From contig JABSPN010000076.1 in the NCBI GenBank assembly GCA_013214425.1, positions 1 through 10,312 on the forward strand: a stretch of DNA of 10,312 bases, read 5' to 3'. Positions 1-6,167 of the stretch are shown here, piece after piece. The notes under the pieces are model-generated. The model was not told where the DNA came from, made no database searches, and saw only the letters and a program-made list of their open reading frames with translations. Within the stretch, counting starts at the first letter, position 1. Each line of letters begins with the position of its first letter. This DNA comes from Flavobacteriaceae bacterium. Lineage in GTDB: Bacteria > Bacteroidota > Bacteroidia > Flavobacteriales > Flavobacteriaceae. The position numbers and the translations under genes were made by a program.

Positions 1-1
1 C

Positions 2-109
2 ACTTGTGGTGGACACCTAGGTCATGTTTTTAATGATGGTCCTAAAAAGACTACGGGTAAACGTTATTGTGTGAATTCAGTATCTTTAGATTTCAAACCT
101 AAGGAATAA
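2..109 (+). CDS. msrB: Peptide-methionine (R)-S-oxide reductase MsrB, C-terminal fragment (cut by window start)
   Basis: Only the last 35 codons and the TAA stop are inside the window; the reading frame is open from base 2. The visible residues hold the second zinc-ligand region (C-G-G-H-L-G-H), then VFNDGP and the catalytic motif RYCVNS, whose Cys attacks the R-sulfoxide of oxidised methionine. This is the diagnostic C-terminal half of the MsrB (SelR) fold. The gene stops two bases before the ATG of a second, complete msrB, so the two are a tandem pair and probably co-transcribed and translationally coupled. The tails differ (KKTTGKRYC here, TETGTRYC in the neighbour), so they are diverged paralogs and not a recent copy. 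Whether this copy has the resolving Cys, or is fused to an MsrA domain, cannot be seen. Confidence 0.9.
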   Translation, partial: TCGGHLGHVFNDGPKKTTGKRYCVNSVSLDFKPKE

Positions 110-111
110 AT

Positions 112-507
112 ATGTCAAAATACAAAGTCAACAAAACAGAGGAAGAATGGAAAGCTCAACTTGGTGATGAAGCGTATAAAATTCTGAGATTAAAAGGTAC
201 AGAGAGGCCGTTTACGGGAGAATACAATTTGCACTATGATAAGGGCAATTACAATTGTAAAGCCTGTGACGCAACACTTTTTGAAAGTAATTCAAAGTTT
301 GATAGTGGTTGTGGATGGCCTTCTTTTGATGAATCAATACCAGGCACCGTCGAATACGTAAAGGATTACAGTCATGGTATGATTCGTATTGAGATTTTAT
401 GCGCTAATTGCGGGTCACACCTTGGGCATGTTTTTAATGATGGTCCAACAGAAACAGGAACACGCTATTGTGTCAATTCACTTTCGATTAATTTCAACAA
501 AGATTAA
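112..507 (+). CDS. msrB: Peptide-methionine (R)-S-oxide reductase MsrB
   Basis: 131 aa, the usual length of a single-domain MsrB (E. coli MsrB has 137). It reduces methionine-R-sulfoxide in proteins, using thioredoxin as recycling reductant. Visible landmarks: two CxxC zinc-binding pairs (C49/C52 in CKAC and C97/C100 in CANC), the GCGWPSF segment with C67 at the place of the resolving cysteine, the HLGHVFNDGP block, and the catalytic C120 in RYCVNS. All expected residues are present, so the enzyme should be active with a Cys120-Cys67 disulfide step. There is no signal peptide, so it is expected in the cytoplasm. It begins two bases after the stop of another msrB and is followed after 43 bp by a small lipoprotein gene. 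The start fits the family: MSKYKVNKTEEEWK leads straight into the first helix. Confidence 0.96.
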   Translation: MSKYKVNKTEEEWKAQLGDEAYKILRLKGTERPFTGEYNLHYDKGNYNCKACDATLFESNSKFDSGCGWPSFDESIPGTVEYVKDYSHGMIRIEILCANCGSHLGHVFNDGPTETGTRYCVNSLSINFNKD

Positions 508-550
508 ACCTTTTTTGTTTTCAGGAGTCTTAGAAATAAAACAAGACATC

Positions 551-775
551 ATGAAAGCATTTTATATTTTAATTTTAGCCATTATTTTATCATTTTCAAT
601 AAGTTCTTGCGCTACAAGAACAAGAGTTGTTACCAAACCTGCTCCAAGTGTTACAGTAGTAAAAGTCGCACCTAAAAAACACCGTATCGTTACTGTAAGA
701 GGAAAACGATATTATTATTGGAACGGCCGCCATTACAGAAAAACACGAAGAGGTTACGTTTATGTAAGGATATAA
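551..775 (+). CDS. Small basic, tyrosine-rich lipoprotein of unknown function
   Basis: 74 aa. I place the start at the ATG at 551 and not at the in-frame ATG at 389. The 389 start would overlap msrB by 119 bases, whereas 551 gives a clean lipoprotein signal: M-K, a hydrophobic run (residues 3-15) and the lipobox I-S-S-C with Cys20. The mature part is short, very basic and rich in Val, Tyr and Arg. Its C-terminal half reads like a small beta-rich repeat: V-R-G-K-R-Y-Y-Y-W-N-G-R-H-Y, then R-R-G-Y-V-Y-V. Similar Y-Y-x-x-G-x-x-Y plus G-Y-V patterns occur in small Bacteroidota envelope proteins (possibly the DUF6515 group; this is from memory and uncertain). No enzymatic motif is visible. The gene follows msrB by 43 bp and is closed by a strong terminator, so it may be the last gene of the msrB operon. 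Confidence 0.75.
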   Translation: MKAFYILILAIILSFSISSCATRTRVVTKPAPSVTVVKVAPKKHRIVTVRGKRYYYWNGRHYRKTRRGYVYVRI

Positions 776-778
776 AAT

Positions 779-810
779 AAGAGAGAAGCCATTGCTTCTC
801 TTTTTTATTT
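779..810 (+). terminator. Rho-independent terminator after the msrB/lipoprotein unit
   Basis: An 8-bp perfect stem, AGAGAAGC (782-789) with GCTTCTCT (794-801), has a 4-nt loop (CATT) and runs straight into a T-rich tract (799-810). It lies 6 bases after the lipoprotein stop and separates that unit from the lpd promoter. Confidence 0.88.
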
Positions 811-830
811 TAAATGAACTTTTTAAATTA

Positions 831-862
831 TTGTTATTATTCACTTTCATTTTGTAAATTCG
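831..862 (+). promoter_or_regulatory. Putative flavobacterial-type promoter of lpd
   Basis: TTG at 831-833 is followed, after a 21-nt spacer, by TAAATTCG at 855-862. This matches the Bacteroidota sigma-ABfA consensus TTTG-N17-23-TAnnTTTG with one mismatch in the -7 element. Transcription would start near 867-870, giving a leader of about 25 nt before the ATG at 895. It sits just downstream of a terminator, where an independent promoter is needed. Confidence 0.55.
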
Positions 863-894
863 TCTGCTCAAATTTCAGAAAAAATTCATAACAC

Positions 895-2286
895 ATGAGT
901 ACATATGATATCATCGTTCTTGGATCTGGTCCAGGAGGATATGTGACAGCAATTAGAGCTTCACAATTAGGTTTAAAAACCGCTGTAATTGAAAAAGAAA
1001 GTTTAGGGGGTGTTTGCCTTAACTGGGGATGTATCCCAACTAAAGCTTTACTTAAGTCTGCACAAGTATTTGAATACCTAAAGCATGCAGAAGATTATGG
1101 TTTATCTGTTAAAAATCCTGAACACGACTTTACAAAAGTTGTGCAAAGAAGTCGCGGTGTAGCTGAAGGAATGAGCAAAGGTGTTCAATTTCTTATGAAA
1201 AAGAATAAGATTGATGTCATCTATGGTTTTGGAAAATTAAAGGCAGGTAAGAAAGTTGAAGTTACAGATAAAGAGGGTAAAAAGATTGAGTATAGTGCTA
1301 AGCATATTGTTGTAGCAACTGGTGCTCAATCTAGAGAACTCCCTGCTTTAAAGCAAGATGGTAAAAAGGTTATTGGCTACAGAGAAGCGATGTCTTTACC
1401 TGAGCAACCTAAAAAGATTATTGTTGTGGGTTCTGGAGCTATTGGAGTAGAATTTGCCTATTTCTACAACTCAATGGGAACTGAAGTTACTGTTGTTGAA
1501 TACATGCCTAAAATTGTTCCAGTTGAGGATGATGATGTATCGAAACAATTAGAGCGTTCTTTTAAGAAATCTGGAATTAAAATCATGACTTCTTCTGAAG
1601 TAACTTCTGTTGATACTTCAGGAAAAGGTGTTAAAGCCACTGTAAAAACTAAGAAAGGTGAAGAAGTGTTAGAAGCCGATATCGTATTGTCTGCAGTAGG
1701 AATTAAAACAAATATTGAAAATATTGGTTTGGAAGATGTAGGAATTGCTACAGATAGAGATAAGATTTTAGTAAATGATTATTATCAAACTAATATTCCA
1801 GGTTATTACGCTATTGGAGATGTTACTCCCGGTCCTGCTTTAGCTCACGTAGCTTCTGCGGAAGGAATTCTTTGTGTAGAAAAGATTGCTGGACATAATG
1901 TAGAGCCTATCGATTACGGAAATATTCCTGGTTGCACCTATTGTTCTCCTGAAATTGCCAGTGTCGGTATGACAGAAAAGCAAGCAAAGGAAGCAGGTTA
2001 CGATATTAAAGTAGGTAATTTCCCATTCTCTGCTTCAGGAAAAGCCAGTGCTGCTGGTACTAAAGAAGGTTTCGTTAAAGTTATTTTTGATGCCAAATAT
2101 GGTGAATGGTTAGGGTGTCATATGATTGGTGCTGGTGTAACTGATATGATTGCCGAAGCCGTTTTAGGCAGAAAATTAGAAACTACTGGTCATGAAGTGT
2201 TAAAAGCAATTCACCCTCACCCTACTATGAGTGAAGCTGTTATGGAAGCAGTTGCTGATGCTTATGATGAAGTGATTCATTTATAA
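895..2286 (+). CDS. lpdA: Dihydrolipoyl dehydrogenase (E3)
   Basis: 463 aa, the normal length for E3. It re-oxidises the dihydrolipoyl groups of 2-oxoacid dehydrogenase complexes and of the glycine cleavage system, passing electrons through FAD to NAD+. Visible: an N-terminal FAD-binding GSGPGG motif (residues 10-15); the redox-active disulfide C41/C46 in GGVCLNWGCIPTK; the NAD-binding GSGAIG glycine motif (179-184) ending in VVE (Glu, which favours NAD over NADP); the second FAD contact AIGDV (306-310); and the C-terminal HPHPTMSE with the His442-Glu447 pair, which supplies the active-site base across the dimer. An extra cysteine pair, C347/C350 (CTYC), opens the dimerisation domain. No lipoyl domain is fused and no E1 or E2 genes are adjacent, so this appears to be a stand-alone E3 that may serve several complexes. 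The gene has its own promoter and terminator. Confidence 0.97.
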   Translation: MSTYDIIVLGSGPGGYVTAIRASQLGLKTAVIEKESLGGVCLNWGCIPTKALLKSAQVFEYLKHAEDYGLSVKNPEHDFTKVVQRSRGVAEGMSKGVQFLMKKNKIDVIYGFGKLKAGKKVEVTDKEGKKIEYSAKHIVVATGAQSRELPALKQDGKKVIGYREAMSLPEQPKKIIVVGSGAIGVEFAYFYNSMGTEVTVVEYMPKIVPVEDDDVSKQLERSFKKSGIKIMTSSEVTSVDTSGKGVKATVKTKKGEEVLEADIVLSAVGIKTNIENIGLEDVGIATDRDKILVNDYYQTNIPGYYAIGDVTPGPALAHVASAEGILCVEKIAGHNVEPIDYGNIPGCTYCSPEIASVGMTEKQAKEAGYDIKVGNFPFSASGKASAAGTKEGFVKVIFDAKYGEWLGCHMIGAGVTDMIAEAVLGRKLETTGHEVLKAIHPHPTMSEAVMEAVADAYDEVIHL

Positions 2287-2308
2287 AAAAGTGAAAAAAT
2301 AAACGGAG

Positions 2309-2336
2309 AAGCGCAATTTTATTGCGCTTTTTTTAT
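2309..2336 (+). terminator. Rho-independent terminator of lpdA
   Basis: A 9-bp perfect stem, AAGCGCAAT (2309-2317) with ATTGCGCTT (2321-2329), has a 3-nt loop and then a T run through 2334. It lies in the 53-bp gap between the convergent lpdA and aroQ. On the minus strand the stem is followed by CTCCG and not by a T run, so it serves mainly lpdA and would be a weaker stop for aroQ. Confidence 0.9.
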
Positions 2337-2339
2337 TGT

Positions 2340-2753
2340 TTATAAAAAGCTCCTGATCGCCAACTCATAGCTTTTGAATCCAAAGCCAGAAATTATCCCA
2401 ACTGCATTTGGCGCTACATATGATGTATGTCTGAAAGCTTCTCTGCTTGTTACATTAGAGATATGCACTTCTATTACTGGAGTAGTTATAGCTTTTATCG
2501 CGTCTCCTATTCCCACAGAAGTATGTGTGTAAGCAGCTGCATTTAATATAATACCATCATAATCAAAGCCAACTTCATGTAGTTTATCGATTAATTCTCC
2601 TTCAATATTGGATTGGTAATATGCTAATTCAATAGCGGAGAATTGATTCTTTAAATCAGATAAATACGCTTCGAATGTTTGATTACCATAAATATCTGGT
2701 TCTCTTTTCCCCAGTAAATTTAGGTTTGGTCCGTTTATAATGATCAATTTCAT
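2340..2753 (-). CDS. aroQ: Type II 3-dehydroquinate dehydratase
   Basis: 137 aa, a typical length for this dodecameric enzyme. It catalyses step three of the shikimate pathway, dehydration of 3-dehydroquinate to 3-dehydroshikimate, in the cytoplasm. Signature blocks: NGPNLNLLGKREPDIYG at the N-terminus, with the lid residues Arg17 and Tyr22 (equivalent to R19 and Y24 of the M. tuberculosis enzyme); QSNIEGELID (47-56); NAAAYTHTS (71-79) with Asn71 and His77; EVHISN (95-100) with His97; and REAFRH with Arg104. All catalytic residues are present at a constant offset from the M. tuberculosis numbering. The gene converges on lpdA. Its 66-bp upstream gap is largely filled by the terminator of the preceding outer-membrane protein gene, and I see no clear promoter there, so its expression may depend on read-through or on an atypical promoter. 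Confidence 0.97.
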   Translation of the reverse strand: MKLIIINGPNLNLLGKREPDIYGNQTFEAYLSDLKNQFSAIELAYYQSNIEGELIDKLHEVGFDYDGIILNAAAYTHTSVGIGDAIKAITTPVIEVHISNVTSREAFRHTSYVAPNAVGIISGFGFKSYELAIRSFL

Positions 2754-2760
2754 AATTCAA

Positions 2761-2796
2761 AGAAAAGAAAAAGCGTTTCAAATACGAAACGCTTTT
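2761..2796 (-). terminator. Rho-independent terminator of the outer-membrane protein gene (in the aroQ leader)
   Basis: An 11-bp perfect stem (2769-2779 with 2786-2796, core AAGCGTTTC / GAAACGCTT) has a 6-nt loop. On the minus strand it is followed by a T-rich tract (complement of 2761-2772). It lies 23 bases beyond the stop of the beta-barrel gene and ends only about 8 bases before the aroQ start codon. The plus-strand orientation also has a short T run (2793-2796), but no plus-strand gene needs a terminator here. Confidence 0.85.
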
Positions 2797-2819
2797 AACA
2801 TATTTATTCAAAATATCGA

Positions 2820-3338
2820 TTAGTTGAATTTGTAACCAACTCCAATTGTCAACATATTGATTTTATTAGATGTATCAGATGCATCACCAGTATAGTAATC
2901 GTTTATCTGAAAATTATAACGTGCCTGTGCAAACCACTTGTCACCAAAATCATAACCAGCTCCACCTCCAACTAAGATTCCAAAGTTAGTAGTTTCATCT
3001 CCAGATTCTTCTAAAACATAGTTTAATGTTGGTCCAGCTTGTAAATTAAAGCTATCAGCGACATAAAACTTGGCCATAATTGGCATTGTTAATGAATTGA
3101 AATCACTAATTGCAGAGAAAACCAATTCAGGTTGTACATGAAACTTATCTGATACAGCAATATCAGCTAAACCTCCTACAAATACACCTGACTCACTTCC
3201 ACTAGCTTCAAATCCAGCCGATTCGACTTTTTGATGTCCTGAAACATAACCAGCTGTAGCAGCAAAAGAAACGTCTTGTGCTACTGCGAATGTCATTCCG
3301 AATAATGCAACTGCAATAAATAATTGAAATTTTTTCAT
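2820..3338 (-). CDS. Small outer-membrane beta-barrel protein (OmpA-barrel/PorT-like)
   Basis: 172 aa. The N-terminus is a classical signal peptide: MKK, a hydrophobic core, then A-V-A before Gln21, so cleavage probably falls after Ala20 and leaves about 152 residues. The mature part alternates polar and non-polar residues in short strands with Gly-rich turns (for example VFVGGLADI, GILVGGGAGYDFG, FAQARYNFQI) and ends GVGYKFN, an aromatic-ending last strand as in barrel proteins recognised by the Bam machinery. Length and pattern suit an eight-stranded barrel of the OMP_b-brl type common in Bacteroidota. Two loops are acidic and polar (around GSGSES and EESGDETT-like segments). I see no catalytic motif; ligand and role are unknown. 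The gene lies between aroQ and xerD with its own terminator and no clear partner. Confidence 0.85.
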   Translation of the reverse strand: MKKFQLFIAVALFGMTFAVAQDVSFAATAGYVSGHQKVESAGFEASGSESGVFVGGLADIAVSDKFHVQPELVFSAISDFNSLTMPIMAKFYVADSFNLQAGPTLNYVLEESGDETTNFGILVGGGAGYDFGDKWFAQARYNFQINDYYTGDASDTSNKINMLTIGVGYKFN

Positions 3339-3446
3339 AATAAATCGTTTTAAATTTTAATTTAGTTTAATGTTAATATCGATAGGAAGTTTACAACTAC
3401 TGTGCCATAAAAATATCAAGGCTGCAATATTTAACTAAAATTTCAG

Positions 3447-4343
3447 ATGAACTGGCAGAATGCACTTAAAGATTTTCAGTATTATTTACGCTTAGAAAGA
3501 GGCTTGTCTCAGAATTCTATCGATAATTACTCGTTAGATATCAACAAGTTATTGAGTTATCTTGATGAGTATAAAATTCACAGTTCACCAATTGATATCG
3601 ATGAGAAAACGCTTCAGGAATTTATCTATACCATATCTAAAAAATTAAACCCACGTTCGCAAGCCAGAGTCATTTCAGGATTAAAAAGCTTTTTTAATTA
3701 TTTAATTTTTGAAGATTACAGAAAGACCAATCCTTTAGACTTAATCGAAAGCCCTAAAATTGGAAGAAAACTCCCTGATACCTTGTCCATTAATGAAATT
3801 GACAAGTTAATTAGCAGCATCGATTTAACCAAAGCACAAGGTGAGCGTAATCGTGCTATATTAGAAACTTTATACGGTTGCGGCTTAAGAGTTTCAGAAT
3901 TAACCCATTTAAAAATTTCAGATCTTTACTTCGAGGAAGGTTTTATAAAAGTCACAGGAAAAGGGAATAAACAACGATTTGTACCTATAAGTCCTGTTAC
4001 ACAAAAATATATCAATATTTATAAAGATGAAATTAGGTTACATAATACTATTGCTCCCGAACATCAGGATATACTCTTTTTAAATAGAAGAGGTAAGCAA
4101 CTAACTCGAGCCATGATTTTTACTATTATCAAAAGGCTTGTTAAATTAAATGGAATTGAGAAAAGTATAAGTCCGCATACTTTTAGGCATTCTTTTGCTA
4201 CTCACCTTCTGGAAAACGGAGCCGATTTAAGAGCCATACAACAGATGTTGGGGCATGAAAGTATTACCACAACTGAAATTTATATGCACATAGACCGAAA
4301 ACATTTGACCGAGGTAATCAATACGTTTCATCCTAGAAAATAA
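3447..4343 (+). CDS. xerD: Site-specific tyrosine recombinase XerD
   Basis: 298 aa. It acts with XerC at the chromosomal dif site, under FtsK control, to resolve chromosome dimers at division. The N-terminal SAM-like core-binding domain (about residues 1-105) begins with the typical YYLRLERGLSQNSI segment. The catalytic domain carries the full set Arg148 (GLRVSEL), Lys172 (GKGNKQR), His244 and Arg247 (HTFRHSFATHLL), His270 (LGHESITTTEIY) and the nucleophile Tyr279. These positions and the total length coincide, as far as I recall, with E. coli XerD, and the C-terminus ends in HPRK, close to the HPR ending of E. coli XerD. This favours the housekeeping XerD over an integron, phage or transposon integrase. 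It is transcribed divergently from the barrel gene across a 108-bp gap where I see no clear promoter. No dif-like site was recognised nearby. Confidence 0.95.
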   Translation: MNWQNALKDFQYYLRLERGLSQNSIDNYSLDINKLLSYLDEYKIHSSPIDIDEKTLQEFIYTISKKLNPRSQARVISGLKSFFNYLIFEDYRKTNPLDLIESPKIGRKLPDTLSINEIDKLISSIDLTKAQGERNRAILETLYGCGLRVSELTHLKISDLYFEEGFIKVTGKGNKQRFVPISPVTQKYINIYKDEIRLHNTIAPEHQDILFLNRRGKQLTRAMIFTIIKRLVKLNGIEKSISPHTFRHSFATHLLENGADLRAIQQMLGHESITTTEIYMHIDRKHLTEVINTFHPRK

Positions 4344-4366
4344 AAAAGCACCAGTAAAGGTGCTTT
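4337..4366 (-). terminator. Rho-independent terminator of rny (shared hairpin with xerD end)
   Basis: An 8-bp stem, AAAGCACC (4345-4352) with GGTGCTTT (4359-4366), has a 6-nt loop in the 46-bp gap between the convergent xerD and rny. On the minus strand the stem is followed by a long T tract (complement of the A run 4337-4347, interrupted once), so it is a good terminator for rny. On the plus strand only three T follow, so it is weaker for xerD. The T tract overlaps the xerD stop codon. Confidence 0.8.
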
Positions 4367-4389
4367 ATAGAATTATTAATAAGCTATAG

Positions 4390-5955
4390 TTATTTTGCAA
4401 TATTAACAGCTCTTGTTTCTCTAATAACGGTGACTTTAACTTGTCCAGGATAAGTCATATCAGTTTGTATCTTTTGAGATATTTCAAATGAAAGGTTTGC
4501 TGCCTTTTCATCGTTAACTTTTTCACTTTCTACAATAACTCTTAATTCTCTACCAGCTTGAATTGCATAGGCCTTTTTAACACCTGTAAATGCAAAAGCA
4601 ATATCTTCTAGATCTTTCAATCTTTGTATATAGGAATCTAATACTTGTCTTCTTGCACCTGGTCTTGCTCCTGAAATCGCATCACATACCTGCACAATTG
4701 GCGATATCAGCGATTTCATTTCAATTTCATCGTGGTGAGCACCTATAGCATTACAGACATCAGCTTTTTCACCATATTTCTCAGCCCACTGCATTCCAAG
4801 AATTGCGTGAGGAGTTTCTGTTTCATTTTCAGGAACTTTTCCTATGTCGTGTAATAAACCAGCTCGCTTCGCTAATTTAGGATTCAATCCTAGTTCACTA
4901 GCCATTACACCACAAAGCTTAGCAACTTCTCTAGAGTGTTGTAATAGGTTTTGACCATAAGAAGATCTGTATTTCATTCTACCTACAGCCTTGATTAATT
5001 CAGGATGTAAACCATGGATACCTAAATCGACAACTGTTCTTTTACCAACTTCGATAATTTCACCGTCAATTTGTTTTCTGGTCTTTTTTACAATCTCTTC
5101 AATTCTTGCTGGGTGGATTCTTCCATCTGTCACCAATTTGTGTAATGACAATCTCGCTACTTCTCTCCTTACAGAGTCAAAACAAGAGAGAATAATTGCT
5201 TCTGGGGTATCATCAACAATAATTTCAACACCAGTAGCCGCTTCTAAAGCGCTGATGTTACGTCCTTCACGACCAATGATGCGCCCTTTAACATCATCAG
5301 ATTCTAAGTTAAAAACAGAAACACAATTGTCTATTGCTTCTTCTGTACCAATTCTCTGAATGGTATTAATGATAATTTTCTTTGCTTCTTGTTGGGCAGT
5401 AAGCTTAGCTTCTTCTAAGGTATCCTGAATAAATGACTGAGCGTCAGCCTTAGCCTCTTGCTTAAGGGATTCCACTAATTGTTCTTTAGCATCGTCGGCA
5501 GATAAACCAGAGATCCCCTCTAGCTGTTCTATTTGCTTCTTATGCATTTTATCTAACTCAGAACTTTTCTTGTCTAAGTATTCTAATCTGTAATCGTAAT
5601 CTTTACTTTTCTCTTCTAATGATCCGTTTATTTGTTTTTGTCTGTTTAATTCAGAAGAAATTTGAGATTCTTTGTCTCTGGTTCTTTTTTCTGCATCTGA
5701 AATTTTCTTCTCTCTTGATAAAATTACCTTTTCGTGTTCTGCTTTTAGTTCAATGAACTTCTCTTTCGCTTGCAGCATTTTATCTTTCTTTATGTTTTCG
5801 CCTTCTTTATTAGCATCCTTAACAATCCTGGAAGCGTCTTTTTGCGCGTTTTTTACAACTTTTGACGCATTATTTCTCTCAATTATTTTGGCGATAACAA
5901 ATCCTAATATTAAACTTACAACAGCCGCTATAGCTATTGGAATTAAATTATCCAT
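4390..5955 (-). CDS. rny: Ribonuclease Y
   Basis: 521 aa, almost the length of B. subtilis RNase Y (520). It is a membrane-anchored endoribonuclease that starts decay and processing of mRNAs. Domains in order: one N-terminal transmembrane helix (about residues 4-22); a long charged coiled coil (about 30-200); a KH RNA-binding domain (about 210-275) with the G-R-E-G-R-N loop at 228-233; an HD domain (about 335-430) with the metal-binding His369-Asp370 in LLHDIGK and further histidines in AHHDE (407-411); and the conserved C-terminus (PGQVKVTVIRETRA). All key residues are intact. The gene follows the coiled-coil gene, zapA and the 6S-like RNA on the same strand. The 6S terminator-like U tract ends only about 23 bases before the start codon, so rny must be expressed by read-through or from a promoter inside or overlapping the 6S gene. 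Confidence 0.97.
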   Translation of the reverse strand: MDNLIPIAIAAVVSLILGFVIAKIIERNNASKVVKNAQKDASRIVKDANKEGENIKKDKMLQAKEKFIELKAEHEKVILSREKKISDAEKRTRDKESQISSELNRQKQINGSLEEKSKDYDYRLEYLDKKSSELDKMHKKQIEQLEGISGLSADDAKEQLVESLKQEAKADAQSFIQDTLEEAKLTAQQEAKKIIINTIQRIGTEEAIDNCVSVFNLESDDVKGRIIGREGRNISALEAATGVEIIVDDTPEAIILSCFDSVRREVARLSLHKLVTDGRIHPARIEEIVKKTRKQIDGEIIEVGKRTVVDLGIHGLHPELIKAVGRMKYRSSYGQNLLQHSREVAKLCGVMASELGLNPKLAKRAGLLHDIGKVPENETETPHAILGMQWAEKYGEKADVCNAIGAHHDEIEMKSLISPIVQVCDAISGARPGARRQVLDSYIQRLKDLEDIAFAFTGVKKAYAIQAGRELRVIVESEKVNDEKAANLSFEISQKIQTDMTYPGQVKVTVIRETRAVNIAK

Positions 5956-5978
5956 ATTATTAAATTGGGTTTATATAT

Positions 5979-6144
5979 AAAAAAAGCCCACATCAAAGAA
6001 GTTTTTGTATAAACTCCGAAAAAACAGGTTTAGAGCTAACTATTTGGTCAAGGATCTGTTCTAGACAGCTTGCTTTTGCAAAAAAGACTCACTCTTCTTA
6101 ATAAAAACTTGTTGAGTTTATCAAAATAAAAAATTGATGTAGGC
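5979..6144 (-). ncRNA. ssrS: 6S RNA (6S-Flavo-like), with its intrinsic terminator
   Basis: The 212-bp gap between zapA and rny has no ORF on this strand but a clear RNA architecture. On the minus strand GCCTACATCA (6144-6135) pairs with TGATGTGGGC (5995-5986): ten consecutive pairs, one of them G-U, closing a structure of 159 nt followed by seven U (5985-5979). Inside lie weakly paired, AU-rich flanks and an apical hairpin (CAAGCTGT at 6072-6065 with ACAG at 6059-6056, a short bulge, and CTTG at 6052-6049). Length, closing helix, open middle and apical stem match the 6S RNA plan, in which the RNA mimics an open promoter and binds housekeeping RNA polymerase. A 6S-Flavo family is known from Flavobacteria, and a position next to zapA parallels E. 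coli zapA-ssrS. The identification rests on structure and context; I could not run a covariance model. The exact 5' end is uncertain and could lie up to about 10 nt upstream. Confidence 0.75.
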
Positions 6145-6167
6145 AGTACTATTTTTTAAAGAACGTA

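Noticed and set aside
389..550. Longer version of the lipoprotein gene starting at ATG 389
   Set aside because: It would overlap most of the msrB 3' end in another frame and bury the lipoprotein signal; the ATG at 551 gives a proper signal peptide and lipobox.
596..871. Minus-strand ORF of 91 codons over the lipoprotein and terminator
   Set aside because: It runs antisense through a supported gene and a terminator hairpin, and its translation is low-complexity with no recognisable domain.
3339..3446. Possible promoters in the gap between the barrel gene and xerD
   Set aside because: The best minus-strand candidate (TTG followed by TAGTTGTA after 17 nt) matches the -7 consensus poorly, and nothing convincing was found on the plus strand.
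3447..4343. Tyrosine recombinase as a sign of a mobile element or integron
   Set aside because: Length, spacing of catalytic residues and the HPR-type C-terminus fit housekeeping XerD; no attachment site, cargo or direct repeats are seen around it.
4991..5359. Plus-strand ORF antisense to rny (and a second at 5672-5980)
   Set aside because: Both lie within the well-supported rny frame; their Ser/Leu/Phe-rich translations are typical of the antisense of a charged coiled-coil gene.
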